In this document: positions 1-6,125 of the stretch, piece by piece
Numbering within the stretch: the stretch's first letter is position 1
Layout: each line of letters begins with the position of its first letter
DNA from: JBEKZQ01 sp049509675
GTDB taxonomy: Bacteria; Planctomycetota; Planctomycetia; Pirellulales; Thermoguttaceae
Length of the DNA stretch: 13,387 nt
Reading direction: 5' to 3'
Assembly: GCA_049509675.1 (NCBI GenBank)
Contig: JBEKZQ010000223.1
Span: forward strand, 1 to 13,387
Notes under the pieces: generated by a model
What the model was told of the DNA's origin: nothing
Seen by the model: the letters and a program-made list of their open reading frames with translations, nothing else
Database searches by the model: none
Made by a program: the position numbers and the translations under genes

Positions 1-1179
1 CGATGCGGTCTCCAACGCGATCATGGCAAGCTGCACGGTGGCGGTCGAACGGAAGGCGTCGTCCGGCGTGCAGGTCGGCTGCTTGCGCGTGCGGACCGCG
101 GTGAGGAAATCGTCCATGTGGGTCGCGCCCAGATCGGAAGCGGCCTTGAACTCCTTGCGATCCTTCGACTTTCCGCGCGGAATCAGCGTCCAACTCGCAT
201 CGGTGGCGAAAAGGGTCGCCTTCTCGCCGTAGAGGAAGATGCCGTTGTTGGTTTCGCTCTGGTACTCTTCCGCGCCCCAGATGCGATGCCGCCAGACGAT
301 CGGCAGGCGCTCGAACTCGAAATGCACCGTCAGCGTGTCGGGGGTCGTGATCTTGTCCTTGAGTTGATAAATGCCACCGGCCGCAGTGACCGCCCGCGGC
401 ATGGAGAGGTCGAGGATCTGGCGGCAGCCGTCGATCAGATGAATGCCCCAATCGACGAGGTGGCCGTGCCCGCTGGTGTGCTCCAATCGCCAGTTCATGT
501 GGCCGACCTGCGGGCTGTAGGGGATCTTCGGTCCCGGGCCGCACCAGAGATTCCAATCGAGCGCGGCGGGCGGGTCCTGTGGCTTGGGATCCTTCAGTCC
601 GGCCGTGTAGTGGATCTGGGCATCGACCTGCACGATCTTGCCCGCCTCGCCGGAGTCGATGAACTTCTTCATTTCGGCAAAGGCCATGCTCTGACGGCGC
701 TGGAAGCCGATCTGCACGATGCGGCCATGCTTGGCGGCCGCCTCGACCATGGCCTGGCCTTCGCGAATGTCGTAGGCCAGCGGCTTTTCGCAATAGACGT
801 CCAGCCCGCGCTCCAGGGCGGCGATGAACTGTAGGGCGTGCCAGTGCGGCGGAGTGGCGATAATCACCGCGTCGAGCCCCTTGAGGTCGAGCAGTTCCTG
901 GTACGTCTTGAATGTCTGCGGCCGCTTGCCTTGCAACTTCTCCAGTTCGTCGGCACTTTGTTTCAGGTGATCGCGATCCACGTCGCATAAGGCCGCGATC
1001 TCGGCGCCGCCCACTTTCAAGGCCGCGCGGGTATCGACCATGCCATACCAGCCGACGCCGATCACGCCGAGGCGGAGGGTGCGATTTTCGGCCGCTCCGT
1101 AAACCGATCGGCCCAGAGCGACCGAGGCGGCCGCCGCTGCCGTAGTGCCCAGGAATTGTCGCCGTGAGGTACTGCGCAT
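1..1179 (-). CDS. Gfo/Idh/MocA family oxidoreductase, twin-arginine exported, 3' end cut by window edge
   Basis: Translation of the minus strand from the ATG at 1179 gives 393 codons without a stop, so the C-terminus lies outside the window. The N-terminus carries a twin-arginine signal (SRRQFLG, residues 5-11) followed by an alanine-rich hydrophobic stretch ending near residue 30, which predicts Tat export. The Rossmann fold follows: GVIGVGWYG at 38-46 is the dinucleotide-binding loop, and CEKPLA at 130-135 is the family's EKP motif. DWGIHLID (243-250) supplies the D/H residues typical of the active site in this family. An AAAGGAGA ribosome site lies just upstream of the start. Family members are NAD(P)-dependent sugar or inositol dehydrogenases, or glycosidases acting through a keto intermediate; Tat-exported copies are numerous in planctomycetes. 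Substrate cannot be read from the sequence. The gene is transcribed away from the gene at 1393. Confidence 0.95.
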   Translation of the reverse strand, partial: MRSTSRRQFLGTTAAAAASVALGRSVYGAAENRTLRLGVIGVGWYGMVDTRAALKVGGAEIAALCDVDRDHLKQSADELEKLQGKRPQTFKTYQELLDLKGLDAVIIATPPHWHALQFIAALERGLDVYCEKPLAYDIREGQAMVEAAAKHGRIVQIGFQRRQSMAFAEMKKFIDSGEAGKIVQVDAQIHYTAGLKDPKPQDPPAALDWNLWCGPGPKIPYSPQVGHMNWRLEHTSGHGHLVDWGIHLIDGCRQILDLSMPRAVTAAGGIYQLKDKITTPDTLTVHFEFERLPIVWRHRIWGAEEYQSETNNGIFLYGEKATLFATDASWTLIPRGKSKDRKEFKAASDLGATHMDDFLTAVRTRKQPTCTPDDAFRSTATVQLAMIALETAS

Positions 1180-1284
1180 GGGGTTCTCCTTTGCGGGTTG
1201 GGGATCGTCTCAGGATAAACCGGCCACAGCGCGCATGTCAACCGGGGTTGTTACCAACTTGTTACATCGTCGAGCCTTGCGGTG

Positions 1285-1293
1285 TGGTATCAT
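1285..1293 (+). promoter_or_regulatory. possible extended -10 promoter upstream of the toroid gene at 1393
   Basis: TGGTATCAT (TGn followed by a 4-of-6 -10 match) is the best promoter-like string in the 213-bp divergent gap 1180-1392. No good -35 lies at the usual distance. A start near 1300 would leave a leader of about 90 bases. This is a weak call made by eye. Confidence 0.25.
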
Positions 1294-1392
1294 GGGCGGC
1301 GGGGAACTTTTCCGCCTGCGGATCGTCCTATCCGGCGTGAGGTAGGACACAGTCGGTAGGCAGCACGCATTTCACAAGAGGAGGAGGCAGTC

Positions 1393-2664
1393 ATGTTGAG
1401 GAGCATGGTTCTCGGTGGTGTTGTGTCGGCAATGTGCCTTCTGGCGGCACCCTGGTCCGCGGTGGCGGATGAGAAGGCGCCGGAGAAGCCGAAGTCCCAG
1501 GCGGACAAGCCCGAAGTGAAGTGGACGCCGGCGGTCACCCCCAAGCCGCTTTCGGAGCAGGTCAAGCGGGGGATGAATTGGCTCGTCGAGCATCAATTGC
1601 AGAAGGGAGCGTGGGGCCAGGGCGAGGAGTCGGCCCACATGGGCGGCGGCAGCCAGATGAAGGACGTGCCCAGCGTGGCCGACACCTGCATGGCCGCTTT
1701 GGCGTTGATCCGCGCCGGCAACACGCCCGCCCAGGGCGAGTATGCCGCAAACGTGCTGCGGGCCGTCGAGTTCGTCTGCGGCCAGATCGAGGAATCGGAC
1801 AAGGATTCGCTCTACGTCACGCCTACCCGCGGCACCCGCGTGCAGGGCAAGCTGGGCCCGTACATCGACACCTTCACCTGCTCGCTCCTCTTGGCCGAGG
1901 TCAAGGCCCGGATGCCCGACGCCGGGAGCCAAAAGCGAGTGGCCGCGGCCCTGGACAAACTCTTGGTCAAGATCCAGAAGAACCAGAGGGCCGACGGCAC
2001 CTGGGGCGGCGAGGGCTGGGCCACCACGCTCCAGCAGAACATGGCCGTCAAAGGCCTGAACCGCGTGGTCCAGAACGGGGCCGGCATGGTGGACGATAAA
2101 GTGCGGGAGAGGTCGGAACTCCAGGCCCGCCAGAGCTTCGACCGGGCCTCGGGCAAGTTCTCGGCGGCCGGTTCGGCGGGCGTGGAACTGTACAGCGCGG
2201 GGGCCAATTTGAGCAACATCGCCCAAAACGCGACGACCAACGCACTGCAAGAGTCGAAGGTTCGAGCGCAGGCCATGTCGGCCCCCACGCCAGCCGCCCG
2301 TCGAGAGGCGCAGCGGACAATCGCGCGTTTCGAGGCCGTGAAGAAGGACCAGAGCGATGCCGAGCACGCGGTGATCGCCCGCCTGGACGACAAGCAGTTC
2401 ATCGCCGGCTTCGGCTCCAACGGCGGCGAGGAGTTCCTCAGTTACATGAACATCGGCGAAAGCCTGGTGGTCAAGGGCGGCGACACCTGGAAGTCGTGGG
2501 ACAAGTCGATCAGCCAGAACCTCGACCGGGTGCAGAACAGCGACGGCAGTTGGTCGGGCCACCATTGCATCACCGGCCGGACGTTCTGCACGGCGGCGGC
2601 GCTGCTGGTGCTGATGGTCGACCGCTCGCCGCAACCGATCTCGGAAAAGATGAAGCAGCGGTAA
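1393..2664 (+). CDS. secreted prenyltransferase/squalene-cyclase-like QW-repeat protein
   Basis: The 423-residue product has a Sec signal peptide (hydrophobic core about residues 6-20, likely cleavage after AVA25). It then shows QW-type repeats of the alpha/alpha-toroid fold: QLQKGAW (68-74), QRADGTWGGEGW (198-209) and QNSDGSW (381-387). No DxDD acid motif of class II terpene cyclases is visible, so cyclisation of squalene should not be assumed. Near the C-terminus are NGGEEFLSYMNIGESL (343-358) and HHCITGRTFC (390-399), the latter rich in possible metal ligands. A charged, alanine-rich stretch (about 234-330) lies between the second and third repeats. The start follows a strong GAGGAGG site at 1381, and the upstream gap holds no competing in-frame start with a better site. 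It lies four bases upstream of the first possible start of a second toroid gene. Fold assignment is firm; function is unknown. Confidence 0.9.
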   Translation: MLRSMVLGGVVSAMCLLAAPWSAVADEKAPEKPKSQADKPEVKWTPAVTPKPLSEQVKRGMNWLVEHQLQKGAWGQGEESAHMGGGSQMKDVPSVADTCMAALALIRAGNTPAQGEYAANVLRAVEFVCGQIEESDKDSLYVTPTRGTRVQGKLGPYIDTFTCSLLLAEVKARMPDAGSQKRVAAALDKLLVKIQKNQRADGTWGGEGWATTLQQNMAVKGLNRVVQNGAGMVDDKVRERSELQARQSFDRASGKFSAAGSAGVELYSAGANLSNIAQNATTNALQESKVRAQAMSAPTPAARREAQRTIARFEAVKKDQSDAEHAVIARLDDKQFIAGFGSNGGEEFLSYMNIGESLVVKGGDTWKSWDKSISQNLDRVQNSDGSWSGHHCITGRTFCTAAALLVLMVDRSPQPISEKMKQR

Positions 2665-2667
2665 ACG

Positions 2668-4000
2668 ATGGGGTGTTCGACGATAGCACGGCTTCCGGTT
2701 CACGGGTTTCGCGCCATGAACGTTACGGTTTCCCGGTGCATGTCCCCTCTCCCCTTGCGGGAGAGGGAGATAGGTTCGTCTTCTCGGCCGTGCGAAACTC
2801 GTCAACCGAACGCGGCACGAGCGTTTGCCCGCCCGGCGGCGGTTTTCGTGATCCTTCTGCTCGCTTGCGCCGCCGGCGCGGAAACGCCCAGCGGCGGCAG
2901 GTCGGCCCGCCGCGTCGACGTCGCGCTGCAGAAAGCTGCGCGATACTTCGTCTGCAAGCAGTCGCCCGACGGGGCGTGGCGGTCGGAGACCTACGGGGCG
3001 ATGCGCGACGGCCCGTCGCTCACGCCACTGGTAATGAGCGCCTTGCTGTTTCTGCCGCAGGCCGGGGCCGACGGGCAGGCCGCGCTGGGCAACTGCGTCG
3101 GCCAGCCGGGTGCTGGGGCTGGTGGAGCGGAGTCGGCGGAATATCCGCGCGCAGCAGGCCTGGCTGGCCTACCTCCGCGGCCGGCAGCTCAACGAGTCGT
3201 TAGGCTGGCAGCCGGCCGATGCCGAGTATGGCGGTTGGGGTTATGCGCTGGATGTGCCCCGCAAGCCCGCGCCGGGCAAGCCCAGGGAACTCTTCCACGA
3301 GTCGAACCTGGCGGCCACGGTGTTCGCGCTCTCCGCGCTGCGGTCGGCGAAGGTGCCGGCCGGCGATCCGGCATACGCCCGGGCGCTGCGGTTCGTGAAG
3401 CGCTGCCAGAACTTCAGCGACGACCCGGCCGCCGCCGATGGGAAGTTCGACGACGGAGGGTTCTTCTTCATCCCCGGCGATGAGGGGCAGAACAAGGCGG
3501 GGGCGGCGGGCAGCGATCGCTTCGGCCACGCGCGGTTCCATTCCTACGGCACGATGACCGCCGACGGCCTTCGCGCGCTATTGCGCTGCGGGTTGGCGGA
3601 ACATCATCCGCGCGTGGTCGCGGCGCGGAACTGGCTCACGCAGAACTTCTCGGCCGCCCACAACCCCGGCGCATTTGCGGCCGACCGGGCGGTGCTCCAG
3701 GACGCGACCTGGTACTACTGGACGTGGGCCGCTTCGCACGCCTTTCTCGCCGTTCACATCCAGCAGTTCCATACCCCCAATGGCTCGATCGCCTGGCCCG
3801 AGGCGTTCGCCCGTGAGTTGCTCGGGCGGCAGCGTCCCGACGGCTCCTGGGTCAACCGGTTCACGGACGCGAAGGAGGACGACCCGCTGGTGGCCACGTC
3901 GTGGGCGGCTGCGGCGCTGGCGATCGGCCGCGCGATGAACAGCGGGCGGTCCGACATGCCGGGCGACCGATGTCCGGTGGGGACGCTGGAGCGGCCTTGA
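2668..4000 (+). pseudogene. second secreted QW-repeat toroid protein, split by a frameshift
   Basis: Two overlapping plus-strand frames form one protein. The first frame gives a hydrophobic leader (AAVFVILLLACAAGAE), QSPDGAW and LTPLVMSALLFLPQAG. The second, from about 3110, gives AWLAYLRGRQ, EYGGWGYALDVPRK, FDDGGFFFIPGDE, SYGTMTADGLRALLRCGL and RQRPDGSW before stopping at 4000. The shift is +1 (or -2) and must fall after the frame-2 stops at 3032-3037. Protein sense changes frame between about 3064 and 3110. Dropping one G of the GGG at 3087-3089 would give a smooth reading. The true start is uncertain: ATGs at 2668, 2716 and 2740 all place a palindrome (2745-2767) inside the reading frame, and none has a good ribosome site. 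A GTG just before the hydrophobic core is another option. It could be a real pseudogene or an assembly error in a live gene. The restored product would be about 430 residues, matching its upstream neighbour. Confidence 0.8.
2745..2767. repeat. 9-bp stem palindrome (CCCTCTCCC / GGGAGAGGG)
   Basis: Perfect 9-base inverted arms at 2745-2753 and 2759-2767 enclose a five-base loop (CTTGC). There is no T-run after it, so it is not a classical intrinsic terminator. This CCCTCTCCC...GGGAGAGGG form resembles short dispersed intergenic palindromes found in many GC-rich genomes. It lies between toroid genes 1 and 2 and complicates the start choice of the second. Confidence 0.7.
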
Positions 4001-4049
4001 GTCCCTGCGGGCCGTTAGCAGCCGTAAGAGAATAAGTTGCTCAATCATC

Positions 4050-4104
4050 GCAGGACGGATTGCCAATCCGTCCTGCAAAACACGGACGGATTGCCAATCC
4101 GTCC
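4050..4104. terminator. twin palindromes between convergent genes, likely bidirectional terminator or dispersed repeat
   Basis: Two near-identical inverted repeats stand in tandem. The first pairs GCAGGACGGATTG (4050-4062) with CAATCCGTCCTGC (4064-4076). The second pairs GGACGGATTG (4084-4093) with CAATCCGTCC (4095-4104). A short AAAACAC linker separates them. They sit between the 3' ends of the plus-strand toroid gene (4000) and the minus-strand gene ending at 4141, where both transcripts need to stop. No strong T-tract follows immediately, although a TTATTGTTTTG stretch lies about 20 bases on. The duplication of the unit suggests a dispersed repeat that may act as a terminator. Confidence 0.6.
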
Positions 4105-4140
4105 TACAGGCAACTGGCCAAGTTATTGTTTTGCTAGCCG

Positions 4141-4443
4141 TTAGCCAAGGGGAACGTCTGGCGCGAATGCCTCGCCAAAGTGCGCGATGCGATCGTGAAC
4201 CTGGTGGGCGACGATGTGCAGAGAGTTCCCCTCGGTGATTTTCAATCTTCGCGCAACCTTCTCCGGGAACTCCAGACGCATTGTCTGGTCTGCCCGGATC
4301 TTCGTCAGTTGGTCTGCGGGAACCCTGAATGTGCCGCCTCGCGCATCCCTCTTGTTGGGCCCGACTTCACGTTCGATAGAGACCAGAAGCCGGTCGGTGA
4401 GCAAATTCTCCCCCGAAAACAGTTGACAATAGACGATTGGCAT
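4141..4443 (-). CDS. hypothetical protein, 100 residues
   Basis: I do not recognise this family. The ORF runs from an ATG at 4443 to TAA at 4141. A purine-rich GGAAGGGGAAGG ribosome site lies about ten bases upstream of the start, and the product reads as a soluble, mixed-charge globular protein (MPIVYCQLFSGENLLTDRLL at the start, DVPLG at the end). There is no signal peptide, membrane segment or low-complexity run. Codon choice is only mildly GC-biased, less so than in the flanking secreted proteins, which fits accessory DNA. A plus-strand open frame overlaps most of it, but it lacks a ribosome site and reads as a shadow. It is convergent with the broken toroid gene. Confidence 0.6.
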   Translation of the reverse strand: MPIVYCQLFSGENLLTDRLLVSIEREVGPNKRDARGGTFRVPADQLTKIRADQTMRLEFPEKVARRLKITEGNSLHIVAHQVHDRIAHFGEAFAPDVPLG

Positions 4444-4752
4444 GGCAAGAATCCTTCCCCTTCCATTGGCCCGCCCGTCCGTCGGGCAAGGCCAGAGATC
4501 ACTACCTCGGTGAAGCCCATTTAGCAGTATCGACTTGCGAGGCCCGCGGTGGTCACAAGAAACGAAGACCCTAGTCCGGAAGGATCAAACGGCTAACAAT
4601 TATTACGGCCGGCAACCGTTCACGGGTCAGGAAGGGGTCAGGTCCATGTTTTCGGTCACGAATTCGGCAAAATGGCCATGCCTATCAGCCAAAAAACGGA
4701 CCAGACCCCGACTTTGCGGTTCCTCTGGGCGGTTTGCGGGAAATGTGCCGCC
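4444..4752. other. intergenic stretch, 309 bp, with one REP-like inverted repeat
   Basis: This lies between two minus-strand genes. It holds the leader of the 100-residue gene, a small hairpin (GCCCG...CGGGC near 4471-4485) and a 76-bp inverted-repeat element at 4634-4709. I see no other convincing gene. The short open frames on both strands here lack ribosome sites and family resemblance. Confidence 0.5.
4634..4709. repeat. REP/MITE-like element with GGGGTC(A/T)GGTCC inverted ends
   Basis: GGGGTCAGGTCC at 4634-4645 is matched by GGACCAGACCCC at 4698-4709, an inverted copy with one mismatch. The match continues inward through a T-rich/A-rich pair (GTTTTCGG against CCAAAAAAC). Elements starting GGGGTCAGG and ending CCTGACCCC occur as REP-type sequences linked to REP-associated tyrosine transposases in many bacteria; that parallel is from general knowledge. 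No transposase is encoded here. It lies just downstream of the minus-strand vanZ-like gene and may also affect its transcript end. Confidence 0.55.
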
Positions 4753-5184
4753 TCATCGCACGTCGATTGCCTCCGCTTCACCGGCATATTTCATCAACTC
4801 AGAGGCAAGGCTGAGCTTCATCAACGGCCTGATCGACCGTTGCAGAAGCCAATAGATGCCGGAGCCGAGAGCAATCCCCAGGATGTTCTCGATGCCGTCC
4901 ATGACTCGCGCAGTACGGTGGGGAACAAAGAGTTGCAGCGATTCTGTGGTAATGCCGTACACCACGAGAAAAGCGAACAAGGGCCACCAGAGACGTTTCG
5001 GCCATCGAGTCCCATGAACCAGGACGGCCAGGATGATAAAAGCAATCAGGTGTACGCCGAACTTACCCCAAGGAAAGGTGGGGACTGCTCGCATACCAAC
5101 CAGTGCGGCGGGGTTGGGAACCAGCAGCAATACGGTGAGCAGTAGCCAATAGCAAAGGCAGGAAAGTTGAGCAGCGATGCGCAT
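4753..5184 (-). CDS. VanZ-family membrane protein
   Basis: The 143-residue product has four hydrophobic segments at about 7-24, 43-58, 64-78 and 98-115. It carries the residues shared by VanZ-like proteins: H45 in the second segment, then ITTESLQLFVPHR (78-90) with E81, Q84 and R90, and DGIENILG (96-103) with D96 and N100. VanZ confers low-level teicoplanin resistance in enterococci, but most relatives are of unknown function in the cell envelope, so resistance should not be inferred. An upstream in-frame ATG at 5265 would add 27 polar residues. I prefer 5184 because the hydrophobic segment follows directly and a TATAAT box lies between the two candidate starts. The ribosome site (AAAAGGC) is weak. 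The gene is less GC-rich than its neighbours. Confidence 0.85.
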   Translation of the reverse strand: MRIAAQLSCLCYWLLLTVLLLVPNPAALVGMRAVPTFPWGKFGVHLIAFIILAVLVHGTRWPKRLWWPLFAFLVVYGITTESLQLFVPHRTARVMDGIENILGIALGSGIYWLLQRSIRPLMKLSLASELMKYAGEAEAIDVR

Positions 5185-5219
5185 GACAAAGCCTTTTTTT
5201 GTTTCGATAGCCACCGTTG

Positions 5220-5247
5220 ATGTCGTAATTGTACGACATACATTATA
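5220..5247 (-). promoter_or_regulatory. vanZ-like gene promoter -10 with adjacent palindromic operator candidate
   Basis: On the minus strand a perfect TATAAT occurs at 5247-5242, in a local AT-rich pocket about 60 bases before the start at 5184. No good -35 was found. Directly downstream, overlapping the expected transcription start, is ATGTCGTA-ATTG-TACGACAT (5220-5239), a palindrome with perfect 8-base arms. Its position suggests a repressor site. The regulator is unknown and none is encoded next to it. Confidence 0.45.
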
Positions 5248-5254
5248 CATTGGT

Positions 5255-5398
5255 TCACTTCTCAAACCCGAATTCCACCTCGTTGGCGCAGTGGGTGGAC
5301 CAGCCGTAGCTGCTGACGACCTTCTTGACGTACTGCTGGAACTCCTTGTCGAAGGAAGGCAGCCACGCCAGGTCTTCCTTGACGCCTTCCGCCCACCC
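5255..5398 (-). pseudogene. C-terminal remnant of an unidentified gene (47 codons)
   Basis: The minus strand reads GWAEGVKEDLAWLPSF, then DKEFQQYVKKVVSSYGW and STHCANEVEFGFEK before TGA at 5257-5255. Almost every codon ends in G or C, as in real genes here, and the residues look like a folded domain tail. There is no start: upstream the frame runs into the toxin-antitoxin promoter and its sense fades. I do not recognise the family. It looks like the tail of a gene whose 5' part was lost, probably when the toxin-antitoxin cassette arrived. Confidence 0.5.
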
Positions 5399-5427
5399 TT
5401 GAGTAGGAACTCGGCTCGCGGTAGAAT
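5399..5427 (+). promoter_or_regulatory. sigma70-like promoter of the toxin-antitoxin operon
   Basis: TTGAGT (5399-5404) and TAGAAT (5422-5427) are separated by exactly 17 bases, matching 4 of 6 and 5 of 6 consensus positions. A start near 5434 would leave a leader of about 24 bases containing the GGAGAGG ribosome site (5443-5449) of the antitoxin. Confidence 0.6.
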
Positions 5428-5457
5428 TTAAGGAACACGTACGGAGAGGTTCGAAGC

Positions 5458-5703
5458 ATGAACAAGTCTATTCCGGGCGTCATCCGCGGTAACACCATCC
5501 AGCTCAGCGAGAATCCCGGCTTCCTGGAGGGCCAGGCGGTCGAGGTCGTCGTTCAAGCCGTATTACCGCCTCGCGTTTTCGGTGAAGGGATCCTGAAATC
5601 GGCAGGTGCTCTCGCCAGTGAGTGGACCGAAGAAGACGACCGGATACTGGAGGAGATTTACCAGGATCGCAGGCGGGAATCTAACCGTGAAATTCCAGAA
5701 TGA
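5458..5703 (+). CDS. antitoxin of a VapBC-type pair
   Basis: The 81-residue protein begins with a short beta-rich segment (PGVIRGNTIQLSENPGFLEGQ then AVEVVVQ, about residues 6-33). This resembles the N-terminal fold of DUF104/AF2212-like or AbrB-like antitoxins. It ends in an acidic then basic helical tail (WTEEDDRILEEIYQDRRRE) that would wrap the toxin. Its stop overlaps the toxin start by four bases (ATGA at 5700-5703), the usual translational coupling. The GGAGAGG ribosome site is well placed. Antitoxin is expected to neutralise the PIN nuclease and autorepress the operon. Antitoxin identity rests mainly on size, the PIN partner and coupling; subfamily is uncertain. Confidence 0.8.
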   Translation: MNKSIPGVIRGNTIQLSENPGFLEGQAVEVVVQAVLPPRVFGEGILKSAGALASEWTEEDDRILEEIYQDRRRESNREIPE

Positions 5704-6098
5704 GTTTTCTCTTGGATACAAACATCTGCTCGGAGCACCTTCGCCGCCCTTCCGGGCTCAGCCACCGATTCATCCAACACGCAGGTCGCCTTTGCATTCC
5801 TACGATTGTTCTGGGTGAACTTCTCGCCTGGGCGTATCAACGGTCAAATCCCGATTCTCTGCTGCGGTCTATCGCGGACCTCCGCGCAGAGGTCGAATTA
5901 CTGGTTTACGACGAACCGAGTGCAGAGCAGTTTGGGCGGCTCCGGGGGATCCTCAAACGTCAGGGTGTCGCGGTGAATGTTCCCGACTTGATGATCGCCG
6001 CCGTCGCCCTCGTGCATGACTTGACGCTCGTTACCCACAATACTGCTGATTTTCAGCGAGTTCCAGGTTTACGGCTCGTTGACTGGTTCACCGCGTAA
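5700..6098 (+). CDS. vapC: VapC-type PIN-domain ribonuclease toxin
   Basis: The 132-residue protein is a complete PIN domain. The acidic metal-binding residues are all present: D6 in LLDTN (4-8), E40 in VLGEL (37-41), D96 in VPDLMIAA (94-101), and a C-terminal THNTADF (112-118) with D117. PIN toxins of this class are Mg2+/Mn2+-dependent RNases that cleave tRNA or rRNA. The target cannot be told from sequence. It overlaps the antitoxin stop by four bases, so translation is coupled. It is followed after 27 bases by an unrelated secreted toroid gene, which may receive read-through. The catalytic set is intact, so it is probably an active toxin. Confidence 0.92.
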   Translation: MSFLLDTNICSEHLRRPSGLSHRFIQHAGRLCIPTIVLGELLAWAYQRSNPDSLLRSIADLRAEVELLVYDEPSAEQFGRLRGILKRQGVAVNVPDLMIAAVALVHDLTLVTHNTADFQRVPGLRLVDWFTA

Positions 6099-6125
6099 AC
6101 AGGGTCCCCCAGCGGAGCCTTAACC

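Noticed and set aside
118..834. 238-codon plus-strand open frame
   Set aside because: Antisense shadow of the Gfo/Idh/MocA oxidoreductase, whose minus-strand motifs (twin arginine, GVGWYG, EKP) are unambiguous.
1372..2805. 477-codon minus-strand open frame across the first toroid gene
   Set aside because: It is the antisense shadow of a GC3-rich gene. Its product is a low-complexity mix of R, L, H and G with no domain, while the plus strand has a signal peptide, QW repeats and a strong ribosome site.
4753..5265. longer 170-residue vanZ start at 5265
   Set aside because: It adds a polar 27-residue extension before the first membrane segment and would put the TATAAT box and palindrome inside the gene. 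The start at 5184 is more consistent.
5262..5498. 78-codon minus-strand frame with the sensible-looking stretch SPYVFLKFYRE
   Set aside because: It overlaps the toxin-antitoxin promoter and start in the wrong strand, and turns into arginine/glycine-rich noise. The other minus frame (5255-5398) has the better coding signal.
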